This document shows, one piece after another, positions 45,476 to 54,185 of a stretch of DNA of 64,000 bases; the first letter of the stretch is position 1; each line of letters opens with the position of its first letter. The stretch comes from Lentiprolixibacter aurantiacus (lineage in GTDB: Bacteria; Bacteroidota; Bacteroidia; Flavobacteriales; Flavobacteriaceae): contig NZ_JAPFQP010000002.1 of NCBI RefSeq assembly GCF_026241225.1, forward strand, positions 248,001 through 312,000. Direction: 5' to 3'. Position numbers and translations under genes: made by a program. The notes below the pieces were generated by a model that was given only the letters and a program-made list of their open reading frames with translations, was not told the DNA's origin and made no database searches.

Positions 45476-46381
45476 ATGAAAACGAAATTAACAGCAATTT
45501 TCCTGGTATTAATGGGAATCATCCTATGGAATTGTACCGATGAACCCGGCACAAGTGAAAATGGCCGCATGCGCTTGCAACTTACGGATGCTCCTTTTGC
45601 CTACGACCTCATTTCAGAAGCTAATGTTACTATTTACAAAATAGAGGCTCGATATGCAGGTGAAGATGACGATAATATGGACGATGGGATGGATTCCCGT
45701 CCATCCGGAGATGATGATGACGATGGTAAATCCTTTGTAACGCTTTTTGAAGAAGAACTGGACGTTAACCTTCTGGATCTGACCAACGGTGTAACAGAGA
45801 CTTTAGTGGATACTGAAGTACCGGCCGGAGAATACGATCTGATCCGGGTTTATGTGAAGGGAGTAAATGTTGTTATGAAGGACAGCACGGTTTTTGACCT
45901 GAAGGTTCCCAGTGGGGAACAGACCGGGATCAAGGTTTTTATAGATCCTCCTTTGGTAGTGGCCGGAGGGCTTTCAGCTGACTTGCTGCTTGATTTTGAT
46001 GTAAGCAGATCTTTTGTGGCCCGTGGGAATATCAGAAAGCCTGGTTTCAATGGATTTATCTTCAAACCTGTGATCAAGGTCAGTAACCTAACTACTGCAG
46101 GGACCCTGGCTGGTAATGTATTTACTACTGTCACAGACAGTACAGGAACTACTACAACACCAGGACTGGAAGGTGCGCAGGTGGCCTTGATTGTGGCAGA
46201 TACGGTGAATACTTCGACTTTAACAGATGCTGATGGAAACTATATGGTCATGGGACTTGAACCAGGTGCCTACAACGTGGAGGTACAACTTGAGGGCTAT
46301 GAAACACAGACCGCGGAAGGTGTAACTATAGTGGTGGGAAACAAGACCATTCAGGACTTTGAATTAGTGCCTAATCCATAA
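45476..46381 (+). CDS. DUF4382 lipoprotein with C-terminal CarboxypepD_reg-like domain
   Basis: A 301-residue lipoprotein (lipobox ILWNC, Cys about 20). DUF4382 covers roughly 30-200 (MRLQLTDAPFAYDLISEANV, VPAGEYDLIRVYV). It is interrupted by an acidic stretch (GEDDDNMDDGMDS, GDDDDDG) that may bind calcium. The C-terminal Ig-like domain has TLTDADGNYMVMGLEPGAYNVEV. Surface or periplasmic location is inferred; function unknown. A clear terminator follows. Confidence 0.88.
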   Translation: MKTKLTAIFLVLMGIILWNCTDEPGTSENGRMRLQLTDAPFAYDLISEANVTIYKIEARYAGEDDDNMDDGMDSRPSGDDDDDGKSFVTLFEEELDVNLLDLTNGVTETLVDTEVPAGEYDLIRVYVKGVNVVMKDSTVFDLKVPSGEQTGIKVFIDPPLVVAGGLSADLLLDFDVSRSFVARGNIRKPGFNGFIFKPVIKVSNLTTAGTLAGNVFTTVTDSTGTTTTPGLEGAQVALIVADTVNTSTLTDADGNYMVMGLEPGAYNVEVQLEGYETQTAEGVTIVVGNKTIQDFELVPNP

Positions 46382-46406
46382 GGGCATACAAGAATATAAA
46401 ATCATA

Positions 46407-46438
46407 AAAGCAGGTCTTAAAGGGCCTGCTTTTTTTTA
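46407..46438 (+). terminator. Terminator of the DUF4382 gene
   Basis: AGCAGG (46409-46414) and CCTGCT (46425-46430) form the stem, extended by two further pairs, with eight T after it. Confidence 0.75.
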
Positions 46439-46550
46439 TTGTAATTACAAAAAAAGCGTCTATTATTTTACTAAAATGGACTCATTTGCCAGCTTTCTGA
46501 GTTAATGGTTTGGCTGATGGGTATTTCAACGATCAGCCGTTAGCAGAATG

Positions 46551-46609
46551 GTAGCTCATCGACCAAAAGCCCAGTAAATACAAGGGTTTTCAAAGGTGTA
46601 GTTCATCGA
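46551..46609 (+). repeat. Two direct 12-mers, 47 nt apart
   Basis: GTAGCTCATCGA (46551-46562) and GTAGTTCATCGA (46598-46609) differ by one base. They match copy A near 45356. They lie in the 494-bp gap between the DUF4382 and dehydrogenase genes, upstream of an orphan terminator. Confidence 0.5.
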
Positions 46610-46649
46610 AAAATTCAGATATTTAATCGGTATTTTTCAGAAAATAAGC

Positions 46650-46815
46650 ATATTGCAGTCCCAAATCGATTCTAGTTCTAGTTTTTAGGACGGTTATTTT
46701 AAGTGTAATGTAACCAATATGGCGGGGAATAATTTTCATGTAGTTGATTTGGTTCCTGTGCCATAAGGAACTGTGGAGTTAAATCCGACAAAGCAGGGTA
46801 GTAATACCCTGCTTT
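46650..46815 (+). ncRNA. Possible small RNA or short transcript ending at an orphan terminator
   Basis: The gap 46440-46790 holds no reading frame longer than about 15 codons, yet it ends in a strong intrinsic terminator although the preceding gene already has its own. The repeats at 46551-46609 and an AT-rich stretch near 46670-46690 could form the promoter. The 5' end given is a guess. Confidence 0.3.
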
Positions 46816-46820
46816 TTTTG
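46789..46820 (+). terminator. Strong orphan terminator
   Basis: AAGCAGGGTA (46791-46800) and TACCCTGCTT (46805-46814) form a perfect 10-bp stem with loop GTAA, followed by TTTTTG. No gene ends directly before it. Confidence 0.8.
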
Positions 46821-46844
46821 TTTATATAAACACCAACATTTCCC

Positions 46845-46852
46845 TACTTTCG
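46845..46852 (+). promoter_or_regulatory. Candidate -7 box for the MDR dehydrogenase
   Basis: TACTTTCG (one mismatch to TAnnTTTG) has a TTG at 46818-46820 with a 24-nt spacer, slightly longer than usual. It lies 23 nt before the TTG start. Confidence 0.4.
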
Positions 46853-46875
46853 TAATAATAATTTGAATCTTTCCT

Positions 46876-47919
46876 TTGAGAGCGGTTTATTACGAACAGT
46901 TTAGAGGTCCTATTTCCATAAGGGAAGTACAAGACCCTGTGCCTGGAGAACAGTCAGTAGTAATCCAGGTTGAAGCCAGCGGCCTCTGTTTATCCGACTG
47001 GCACGGCTGGATGGGGCATGACCCTGATATATTACTCCCTCATGTTCCAGGTCATGAACTGGCCGGTACCGTAGTGGAAGCAGGGAAGGGGGTAAGGAAA
47101 TGGAAAACGGGCGATCGGGTTACCGTTCCATTCGTTGGGGGATGTGGTAAATGCAAGTATTGCACTGAAGGCAACCCCCAGGTATGTGACCATCAATTCC
47201 AGCCCGGATTTACTGCTTGGGGTTCTTTCGCAGAATATGTTGCCATTGACTATGCCGATCAGAACCTGGCCTTATTGCCGGAAGATATGCCATTTGAAGA
47301 GGCGGCTAGCCTCGGTTGCCGTTTTATTACCGCCTTCCGCGGTGTAGTCCTTCAGGGCAGGGTAGAGGCTGGTCAAAGCATTGCAGTCTTTGGTTGCGGT
47401 GGTGTGGGCTTGTCGGCCATACAAATAGCCGGTGCAATGGGAGCAAAGGTCTTTGCAGTAGATATTACGGACGATAAGTGCAACCTGGCCAAAAACTTAG
47501 GGGCAGATTTTACTATAAATGCCAGCCGGGAAGATCCGGTTGCCGCCATTCGGGAATACAGCAAAGGAGGTGTTCACATCAGCGTGGATGCACTGGGGCA
47601 TGTGGATACCTGCTTGCAGGCAATCCATAGCTTGCGCAAACGTGGGAGACATGTTCAGCTTGGCCTCATGACCGGCAAAAACGCTAATACTGCCATCCCT
47701 ATGGATAAGGTAATCGCCCATGAACTTGAAATACTGGGAAGCCACGGCATGCAGGCAGCGAAGTATACTGAGTTGTTCCGTTTTATAGAAGAAAGGGAAA
47801 TTGATCTCAATAAGATGATCGGTAGAAGAATATCGCTTTCCCAGGTGCCCGATCTGCTACCCCGGCTAAATAATACGGCACAAGCCGGCATTACTATTAT
47901 TGATAATTTTAAACAGTGA
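46876..47919 (+). CDS. Zinc-dependent alcohol dehydrogenase (MDR family)
   Basis: A 347-residue medium-chain dehydrogenase. The catalytic zinc ligands are the Cys in GLCLSDWH and the GHE motif; the structural zinc has all four Cys in CGKCKYCTEGNPQVC. The Rossmann loop is FGCGGVGLSAIQIA, and the following VDITDDK with Asp favours NAD. The substrate alcohol is unknown. The start is TTG, since no in-frame ATG precedes the conserved N-terminus. Confidence 0.9.
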   Translation: MRAVYYEQFRGPISIREVQDPVPGEQSVVIQVEASGLCLSDWHGWMGHDPDILLPHVPGHELAGTVVEAGKGVRKWKTGDRVTVPFVGGCGKCKYCTEGNPQVCDHQFQPGFTAWGSFAEYVAIDYADQNLALLPEDMPFEEAASLGCRFITAFRGVVLQGRVEAGQSIAVFGCGGVGLSAIQIAGAMGAKVFAVDITDDKCNLAKNLGADFTINASREDPVAAIREYSKGGVHISVDALGHVDTCLQAIHSLRKRGRHVQLGLMTGKNANTAIPMDKVIAHELEILGSHGMQAAKYTELFRFIEEREIDLNKMIGRRISLSQVPDLLPRLNNTAQAGITIIDNFKQ

Positions 47920-47921
47920 TA

Positions 47922-48446
47922 TTAAAGGAACTTGGCAGCGATATCTTCCCAATCCATTGCCCGTTCAAAACCATTAGTATGCACATTGTGGGGGGAGGTA
48001 AAGAGTAATGGCCTTTCTCCAGTAAAGCGTTGTAGATTATAGCTCCTGTCGTCAATAAGCACATCGCCCTTAAGGATATGCTTTTCCCCGCACAGGATTC
48101 GGTTCTTCCAGTGAATAAAAGGGAAATGTTCATCAAGCCAATCCGATTTTTCCTGCAGGGAATTGGGAAACTGCATAGCGGCAGAGGCGATAAATACCTC
48201 ATATTTATTATTCAATTCTTTCAAAACTTCCCGGCTGTTGGCAATAGGATCGAGAGTTCTGAAGAATCCGGGGCGAGTAGCATGCAGGCGTACGCTTTGC
48301 TGGTGTTTCTCAGGCACCATTTGCCAAACCTCTTTCCCATGGCATTCTTCCAGAGTCAAGGCAGCATTAAAATCCTTGTTGTACCATTCCACGTGGGCGC
48401 CATAAGTATCGGCGATCACTTCATCCATATCAACAAATAGGGTCAT
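47922..48446 (-). CDS. 5'(3')-deoxyribonucleotidase (NT5C type)
   Basis: A 174-residue HAD-fold phosphatase. The nucleophile motif is DMDEVIAD, motif II is the Ser in FIASAAM, and motif IV is VLIDDRSYN. The compact size and the FPFIHWKNRILCGEK segment fit the NT5C family that dephosphorylates deoxyribonucleotides. The gene is convergent with the dehydrogenase, with 2 nt between their ends. Confidence 0.88.
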   Translation of the reverse strand: MTLFVDMDEVIADTYGAHVEWYNKDFNAALTLEECHGKEVWQMVPEKHQQSVRLHATRPGFFRTLDPIANSREVLKELNNKYEVFIASAAMQFPNSLQEKSDWLDEHFPFIHWKNRILCGEKHILKGDVLIDDRSYNLQRFTGERPLLFTSPHNVHTNGFERAMDWEDIAAKFL

Positions 48447-48536
48447 TGCATTATTTTTTGCGAAGTACGCAAAAAGAATGGGATTTCAGAAATGCGCTGT
48501 CAATTGATAAATACATGGCAACCTGCCATTAACTAT

Positions 48537-48629
48537 TTACTTGACCATGTATTCCCTCTTCATGGACAAACCTCGGTCCTCATTGTAATAAAGGCTTCGG
48601 GTGTTGTATTTCATTTTTAGTGTTCTCAT
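48537..48629 (-). CDS. Possible 30-aa microprotein
   Basis: A 30-codon frame, ATG at 48629 to TAA, rich in Lys, Arg and Tyr (RSLYYNEDRG, KREYMVK). It occupies the 354-bp gap between the nucleotidase and PQQ genes. Its leader shares ATTAATAAACCAA with microprotein copy 3 at 31 kb, and ACATCAATCAT with the region before copy 2. The protein sequence is not clearly related to the 37-aa family. Weak evidence; it may be chance. Confidence 0.35.
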   Translation of the reverse strand: MRTLKMKYNTRSLYYNEDRGLSMKREYMVK

Positions 48630-48746
48630 GATTGATGTTGGTTTATTAATAAGACGAAATTTTGAAAGGGTTGTTACAATTGTCATTGTGCGAAACGAAA
48701 CGGGGATATCTGATACGACTTACCTGTTCTGAAACAAAATAAGCAG

Positions 48747-48777
48747 TTGTACTTGCCATTAAAAAGGGGTATATTTC
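48747..48777 (+). promoter_or_regulatory. Promoter of the PQQ-type dehydrogenase lipoprotein gene
   Basis: TTG (48747-48749), a 20-nt spacer and TATATTTC (48770-48777) match the Bacteroidota layout with one mismatch. The ATG is at 48801. Confidence 0.5.
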
Positions 48778-48800
48778 TATAAATAAAAATCAGAGTAAAT

Positions 48801-49985
48801 ATGAAAATTACGGTATCCAATTCACTACATCAGATAATTCTCATTTTATTAACATCACTTTTCGTATTCTCCTGCAAGCAGGCCAAACAAGAGAAAAAAG
48901 AAATCACTGCAATGGAATCAGCGGTTGAAGATTCCACCCGTCTGCCCATTGAACGACTGAATCTTCCGGAAGGATTCAAAATCAATCTTTACGCTGAAGG
49001 TATAGACAACGCCCGATCCATGGCTATGGGTGATAACGGCACCTTATTTGTCGGAAACCGCCGGGGTAAGCGGGTATATGCTATACAGGATACGGACGGG
49101 GATTACAAGGCAGATAATATTATTGTACTGGATACCACTTTCCAGGTTCCTAATGGGATAGCCTTTCGGGATGGATCACTTTACGTTGCCGAAGTGAACA
49201 GGCTCTTACGCTATGATGATATAGAAGCCAATCTCAATAATCCACCCGAACCGGTAGTTGTTTATGACGATTACCCTACGGAATTCCACCACGGGTGGAA
49301 GTATATCGCTTTTGGTCCGGATGGGAAACTTTATGTGCCTGTGGGTGCGCCCTGTAATATTTGTGAAAGTGAGGACGAACGTTTCGCCAGTATAACACGA
49401 ATGGACCCGGATGGCTCCAACAGGGAGATCTATGCCAGGGGTGTACGTAATACCGTTGGATTTACCTGGCATCCGGATACCGGAGAACTCTGGTTTACTG
49501 ACAATGGCAGGGATATGATGGGAGATGACATCCCCCCCTGTGAATTGAACCGGGTAACGGAGGCTGGTCAACACTTTGGATACCCCTACTGCCACGGAGG
49601 AACTATCAAGGATCCGGAATTTGGGGATAAATTTCCCTGTGAAGACTTCGTTTCTCCTGCCCAGAACCTGGGACCTCATACAGCGCCCCTGGGAGTAAAA
49701 TTCTACACAGGCACTATGTTCCCCGAAGAATACCGTGGACATGCCTTTATTGCCGAGCACGGCTCCTGGAACCGTTCCTCCAAAATTGGTTACCGGATTA
49801 GCCTGGTAAAAGTGGAAGACAATAAGGCTGTTAGTTATGAGACATTTCTAGATGGATGGCTTGATGAAGCTTCACAGGAAGTGTTCGGACGGCCTGTGGA
49901 CCTCCTTCTCCTGGATGATGGCTCTATGTTAATATCTGATGATTTTGGCAATGCCATATACCGGGTGAGTTATGAAAAGAGTTAA
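48801..49985 (+). CDS. PQQ-dependent sugar (sorbosone-type) dehydrogenase lipoprotein
   Basis: A 394-residue lipoprotein (lipobox VFSC, Cys about 25) with a six-bladed propeller of the soluble glucose / sorbosone dehydrogenase family. Signature strands are GFKINLYAEGIDNARSMA, WHPDTGELWFTDNGRDMMG and AEHGSWNRS. PQQ-binding residues cannot be confirmed by eye. It has a paired-Cys loop (APCNICES). It is followed after 19 nt by the GH2 gene, suggesting joint sugar use. No pqq synthesis genes are in the window. Confidence 0.85.
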   Translation: MKITVSNSLHQIILILLTSLFVFSCKQAKQEKKEITAMESAVEDSTRLPIERLNLPEGFKINLYAEGIDNARSMAMGDNGTLFVGNRRGKRVYAIQDTDGDYKADNIIVLDTTFQVPNGIAFRDGSLYVAEVNRLLRYDDIEANLNNPPEPVVVYDDYPTEFHHGWKYIAFGPDGKLYVPVGAPCNICESEDERFASITRMDPDGSNREIYARGVRNTVGFTWHPDTGELWFTDNGRDMMGDDIPPCELNRVTEAGQHFGYPYCHGGTIKDPEFGDKFPCEDFVSPAQNLGPHTAPLGVKFYTGTMFPEEYRGHAFIAEHGSWNRSSKIGYRISLVKVEDNKAVSYETFLDGWLDEASQEVFGRPVDLLLLDDGSMLISDDFGNAIYRVSYEKS

Positions 49986-50004
49986 ATTCCTGACCTGATA
50001 AAAA

Positions 50005-51825
50005 TTGCCTTATACTTCATTGAATAATTTAAAACTCAAAAAAGCACTTTTAGTTTTCCTGCTGTTGCCGGCTTATATGGGAACGGCCCAAATAGAGGAG
50101 GGGTTATTCCTGCAAAATGTCAATGCACGAAAAGTGGAAAAACTTGATGGACTCTGGCAGGTAATTGTAGATCCCCTGGAAAATGGGTATTACAACCACC
50201 GGTATCAACCCAGGGATGATGGATATTTCAAAAATTCAAAAATGAAATCGCCTTCAGACCTCATTGAATATGATTTTGATACAGACCTGGAATTAATGGT
50301 TCCGGGCGACTGGAACACCCAATCGGATAAATTGTACTATTATGAAGGCACGGTATGGTACAAGAGAGATTTTGATTATTTGCCAGAAGAAGGCCAACGG
50401 GTCTATGTGCATTTTGCAGGAGTAAATTATGAGGCCAGGGTTTATCTCAATGGGGAGTATCTGGGGAAACACACGGGTGGATTTACATCCTTTATGTTTG
50501 AAATAACGGATATAGTCAGGGAGAAAGATAATTTCCTGGTTGTAAAAGTAGATAATACGAGGAAACGTGAGGGCATTCCAACGGTAAATACAGATTGGTG
50601 GAATTACGGCGGCATAACGCGTTCGGTGCAGTTGGTCAGCGTGCCTCGCAAGCATATTGTGGACTATAATGTCAGCCTTTCCAAGGTTTCAAAGGGGACA
50701 ATAGAAGGCTGGGTCAAAGTGAGCAGTGCAGGAGAGGAAGAACGGGTAAAGCTCACTATCCCGGAGCTGAGCATCAGCCAAAGCTTTGCACTGAACTCTC
50801 AGGGTGTAGCCCAATTTCGAATTAAGGCAGATCCCAGGCTATGGTCGCCTTCATATCCCAAGAGATATGAAGTTCAATTTACCTTTTTCTCGGACAGTAT
50901 TGAGGATCAAATCGGCTTCAGGAAGATAGAAACCAGAGGGGACAAAATTCTATTAAACGGAAAGGAGATCTTCCTGAAGGGCATTAGTATACATGAGGAA
51001 GCACCTTTTAAAACAGGCCGTGTCACCTCTCGGGAAGAGTGCATTACCTTGCTTAACTGGGCCAAAGAACTGGGTTGCAATTTTATCCGATTAGCCCATT
51101 ACCCACATAGTGAACAAATGGTTCAGGAGGCTGAAAGGATGGGCTTGATGGTATGGTCCGAAATCCCTGTGTACTGGACCATTCAATATGACAATAAGTA
51201 CACCTACACACTTGCCGAACAGCAACTTACAGAGATGATCTCGAGAGATAGGAACAGGGCTGGAATAGTGCTATGGTCCATTGCTAATGAAACACCGGTC
51301 AGCTTTATGCGGAATGATTTTCTTAAGAAGCTGGCCAAAAAGGCAAGGGAACTGGATGACGGTCGGCTTATAACAGCCGCTTTAGACACCCATTCAGGCG
51401 ACCAGGGGGTTAGGGTAATTGATGATCCTCTGGGTGAAATAGTTGATGTTATCGGGATTAACAACTATTGTGGGTGGTACAGCCAGGAAACAAAGAGCTG
51501 TGCGGCCATTAGATGGAAGAATAGCTATGGCAAACCTGTGATCGTCAGTGAATTTGGAGCCGGGGCCTTGCAGGGATACCACGGCAATGCCAACGAACGC
51601 TGGACGGAGGAATACCAGGATGCGGTTTATAACTACAATATTGAAATGCTGAAGAATATGGATTTCCTGGGCGGCGTATCTCCCTGGATATTAATGGATT
51701 TCCGGTCGCCAAGGCGCCATTTAAAGAAAATACAGAAAGATTTTAACCGCAAAGGCCTGATATCCGAACAGGGACGAAAGAAAAAGGCTTTTTATACCTT
51801 ACAATCATATTACAACAAGGGATAA
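50005..51825 (+). CDS. Exported glycoside hydrolase family 2 (beta-glucuronidase/galactosidase-like)
   Basis: A 606-residue enzyme with signal peptide (ALLVFLLLPAYMGTAQ). The sugar-binding jelly roll (FAGVNYEARVYLNGEYLG), an Ig-like domain and a TIM barrel are in the usual GH2 order. The acid/base is the Glu in IANETP (about 429) and the nucleophile the Glu in SEFGAGA (about 516). The N-x-NYCGWY segment and size suit the glucuronidase-like group, but the sugar cannot be assigned. The start is TTG 50005 or TTG 50020. Confidence 0.88.
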   Translation: MPYTSLNNLKLKKALLVFLLLPAYMGTAQIEEGLFLQNVNARKVEKLDGLWQVIVDPLENGYYNHRYQPRDDGYFKNSKMKSPSDLIEYDFDTDLELMVPGDWNTQSDKLYYYEGTVWYKRDFDYLPEEGQRVYVHFAGVNYEARVYLNGEYLGKHTGGFTSFMFEITDIVREKDNFLVVKVDNTRKREGIPTVNTDWWNYGGITRSVQLVSVPRKHIVDYNVSLSKVSKGTIEGWVKVSSAGEEERVKLTIPELSISQSFALNSQGVAQFRIKADPRLWSPSYPKRYEVQFTFFSDSIEDQIGFRKIETRGDKILLNGKEIFLKGISIHEEAPFKTGRVTSREECITLLNWAKELGCNFIRLAHYPHSEQMVQEAERMGLMVWSEIPVYWTIQYDNKYTYTLAEQQLTEMISRDRNRAGIVLWSIANETPVSFMRNDFLKKLAKKARELDDGRLITAALDTHSGDQGVRVIDDPLGEIVDVIGINNYCGWYSQETKSCAAIRWKNSYGKPVIVSEFGAGALQGYHGNANERWTEEYQDAVYNYNIEMLKNMDFLGGVSPWILMDFRSPRRHLKKIQKDFNRKGLISEQGRKKKAFYTLQSYYNKG

Positions 51826-52015
51826 GGTAGCTAGTACAAGAAACTGATCCTAAATAAGAATATGAGAATCATTACCCCATCATATATATAAAGACTGTAT
51901 TGGAGATGTCTGAGTAGTCTTTTGCTAAATATTTGAAAATAAATGAAATAAATAGTCCAAAAACCAATTAATAGCACCACCTTTGCCACAATTAGTAATA
52001 TTTAAACAATTTAAA

Positions 52016-52207
52016 ATGAGTATTGGAACAGTAAAGTTCTTTAACAGCACCAAGGGATTTGGATTTATTGCTGAAGAAGGTGAGGAAAAAGAACATTTTG
52101 TACATGTTTCTGGATTGATTGACGAAATTCGCGATGGTGATGAAGTTGAGTTTGATTTAGAACAAGGAAGAAAAGGATTAAATGCAGTAAACGTAAAAGT
52201 TATATAA
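52016..52207 (+). CDS. Cold-shock protein, CspA family
   Basis: A 63-residue cold-shock domain with RNP1 KGFGFI and RNP2-like HFVHVSGL. It melts secondary structure in mRNA. The C-terminal half (VEFDLEQGRKGLNAVNVKV) is the flavobacterial variant. The ATG follows an A-rich leader; a TTG 33 nt upstream would add a non-conserved leader. A 190-bp gap upstream may hold a cold-responsive leader. A strong terminator separates it from the second cold-shock gene. Confidence 0.93.
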   Translation: MSIGTVKFFNSTKGFGFIAEEGEEKEHFVHVSGLIDEIRDGDEVEFDLEQGRKGLNAVNVKVI

Positions 52208-52227
52208 GACATTATTTTTCTTAATGA

Positions 52228-52257
52228 AAACCCATCTCAAAAGGATGGGTTTTTTTG
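52228..52257 (+). terminator. Terminator of the first cold-shock gene
   Basis: AACCCATC (52229-52236) and GATGGGTT (52244-52251) form a perfect 8-bp stem with a 7-nt loop, followed by a T-tract. Confidence 0.8.
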
Positions 52258-52304
52258 TACCCCTGATTAGGGAGTTTTTTAAAAGTAACACCTAACATAA
52301 ATCT

Positions 52305-52754
52305 ATGGCGAGATCGCAAGAATCATATAGTAAGCGAGAGAAAGAAAAGAAACGATTAAAAAAACGGGAAGAAAAACAAAAGAAGAAAGAGGCCCGAAAG
52401 GAGGAAGCTAAAGAAGGGGGTGGGGGAATCCCATTTGCCTATGTGGATAAATTTGGGAATTTGACCGAAACCCCTCAGGATCCTGAGGAAAAAGAGGAAA
52501 TCGACGCCTCAGAAATTGTACTGGAAGTACCCAAAAGGGAAAAGGCGGAATATGATCCGGTGCGGAAAGGGAAAGTATCTTTTTTTGATTATTCCAAGGG
52601 TTTTGGATTTATAGTGGATCAAGAAAACCAGGAAAAATACTTTTGTCATATCAGCGGCTTGCTTGATGAAATCAATGAAAACGACAAGGTTAGTTTTGAA
52701 CTTGAAAAAGGCCTTAAAGGACTAAATGCTGTTAGGGTGAAACTACTGGATTAA
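52305..52754 (+). CDS. Cold-shock domain protein with basic N-terminal extension
   Basis: A 149-residue protein. Residues 1-40 are almost wholly Lys/Arg/Glu (SKREKEKKRLKKREEKQKKK). A Gly-rich hinge and an acidic linker follow, then a cold-shock domain with KGFGFI and YFCHISGL (about 88-149). The C-terminal half closely resembles the adjacent CspA protein, pointing to duplication. The basic arm likely tethers it to RNA or ribosomes. This architecture is common in Bacteroidota. Confidence 0.9.
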   Translation: MARSQESYSKREKEKKRLKKREEKQKKKEARKEEAKEGGGGIPFAYVDKFGNLTETPQDPEEKEEIDASEIVLEVPKREKAEYDPVRKGKVSFFDYSKGFGFIVDQENQEKYFCHISGLLDEINENDKVSFELEKGLKGLNAVRVKLLD

Positions 52755-52997
52755 ACTAATACATTGTTGTATTCAACCCTACCAAACACTTTAGGTAAAG
52801 CGCTTTTTTTCAATGTGTTGTATTTATTCATTATCTTTCATATGATATATAACAGCCAAAATTGTTACTCAGGGGATGCAAAACCGGTCCTGTCACTGCC
52901 ATTTAAAGTAAACTCCATATTAATAAGCTTTTTATAACTTACGTGCTTACTACAAAAGTTAAAAGTGTGGTTTAAATATTCCGATCTCATTGTAAGT

Positions 52998-53005
52998 TAC
53001 TTTAG
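52998..53005 (+). promoter_or_regulatory. Weak -7-like box before the AraC gene
   Basis: TACTTTAG ends 3 nt before the ATG and would give a near-leaderless mRNA. No -33 element is visible. The rest of the 254-bp gap shows nothing clear. Confidence 0.25.
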
Positions 53006-53008
53006 GCT

Positions 53009-54094
53009 ATGCTTATAAAGTACATTCTGGTGATTACAATTGTTCAGGCATGGTACTTTTCAGGTACAATCTGGCTGGCCAATAAAAATAAGAAAACCTC
53101 AGATCTTATTATGATAGGGTGGTTACTGGTTATCGGTATTCATGCGCTATTTAGTTTTTTACAAATCAGTGATTTTAGAGTAAATACCTATATTTCTTTT
53201 ATTAATTCATCCATTCCGTTCCTGCAGGGGCCATTTTTATTTCTTTATATATGTGCCCATAGAAATGAAGCTTTTACACTGAAATGGAGTCATGCGTTAC
53301 ACGCAATCCCATTTGTGGGTTTATTTGCCTATCAATCTTACTCGTATATCAAAACACTTATTGCAGCTCAGGGCGAGGAACAGATTGTTTATGTGCACTT
53401 TCTGGAAGGGATCAATTATATTCAATTGTTCTTCGTGGGACTTCTGACCATCTATTTGGTCTCCAGTTATATCCTGACCAGGGATAAACAATTTTACGCG
53501 AAGAATAAGTTAACCTGGATACGCACTTTTATTGCTTTTGTTGGCAGCATATGGCTGCTTGCCCTGTTGTCTATATTTACCCCATCATCTGTAGATCACT
53601 CTATTCAATCAGGATTGTCTCTGGGGATATTTGTGATGCTGACGGGTGTAGTATATCTTTCCAGTTATTTCGGGATCCGGGAATCTGTGAAAACAGATGT
53701 GCCAAAAGTCTTTGCTCCTAAATACGAAAAATCTTTATTGTCAACAGAAGAGAGCCTGGAGGTATGGACTAAGTTAGAAGGTCATATGCATAAAACAAAG
53801 GCGTTCATCAATCAGGAACTTTCGCTAAATGATCTTTCTGTACAGCTTAATATACCTGTTAATAAATTGTCTCAAGCGATAAACAGGCATGCCGAAATGA
53901 AGTATACTGATTATATAAACAGATACCGCGTAGACCAGGTTAAAGAGCTTATGTCTGATCCTAAATATGGGCACCTCAGTATATTAGGAATGGCATTGGA
54001 ATCCGGTTTTACCTCCAAAGCCACATTCAATCGGGCTTTTAAAAAGTTCACTAACGAAACACCATCGCAATATATGAGTTCTATCAATTTGTAA
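53009..54094 (+). CDS. Membrane-bound AraC-family transcriptional regulator
   Basis: A 361-residue protein. About seven hydrophobic spans fill the first 230 residues (VITIVQAWYFSGTIWLA, IMIGWLLVIGIHALFSFL and others). A C-terminal AraC DNA-binding domain with two helix-turn-helix units follows (LSLNDLSVQLNIPVNKLSQAIN and ILGMALESGFTSKATFNRAFKKFT). It probably senses a membrane or external cue and regulates nearby genes. The retropepsin-like lipoprotein starts 91 nt downstream on the same strand and is the obvious candidate target. Confidence 0.9.
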   Translation: MLIKYILVITIVQAWYFSGTIWLANKNKKTSDLIMIGWLLVIGIHALFSFLQISDFRVNTYISFINSSIPFLQGPFLFLYICAHRNEAFTLKWSHALHAIPFVGLFAYQSYSYIKTLIAAQGEEQIVYVHFLEGINYIQLFFVGLLTIYLVSSYILTRDKQFYAKNKLTWIRTFIAFVGSIWLLALLSIFTPSSVDHSIQSGLSLGIFVMLTGVVYLSSYFGIRESVKTDVPKVFAPKYEKSLLSTEESLEVWTKLEGHMHKTKAFINQELSLNDLSVQLNIPVNKLSQAINRHAEMKYTDYINRYRVDQVKELMSDPKYGHLSILGMALESGFTSKATFNRAFKKFTNETPSQYMSSINL

Positions 54095-54185
54095 ATCCAA
54101 GTGGTATCATCCTGAAGGATGAGTCGATTTACATTGATTATATCCTGATGTTTGAGCTAATTATTAATCAAATAAATCAAACATC

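Noticed and set aside
46540-46620. tRNA-like GGTAGCTCA and TAGTTCATCGA segments
   Set aside because: No acceptor stem, anticodon arm or T-arm can be formed; they are better seen as direct repeats.
46724-46771. 15-codon ATG frame before the orphan terminator
   Set aside because: Too short and without conservation evidence to call a gene; covered by the small-transcript note.
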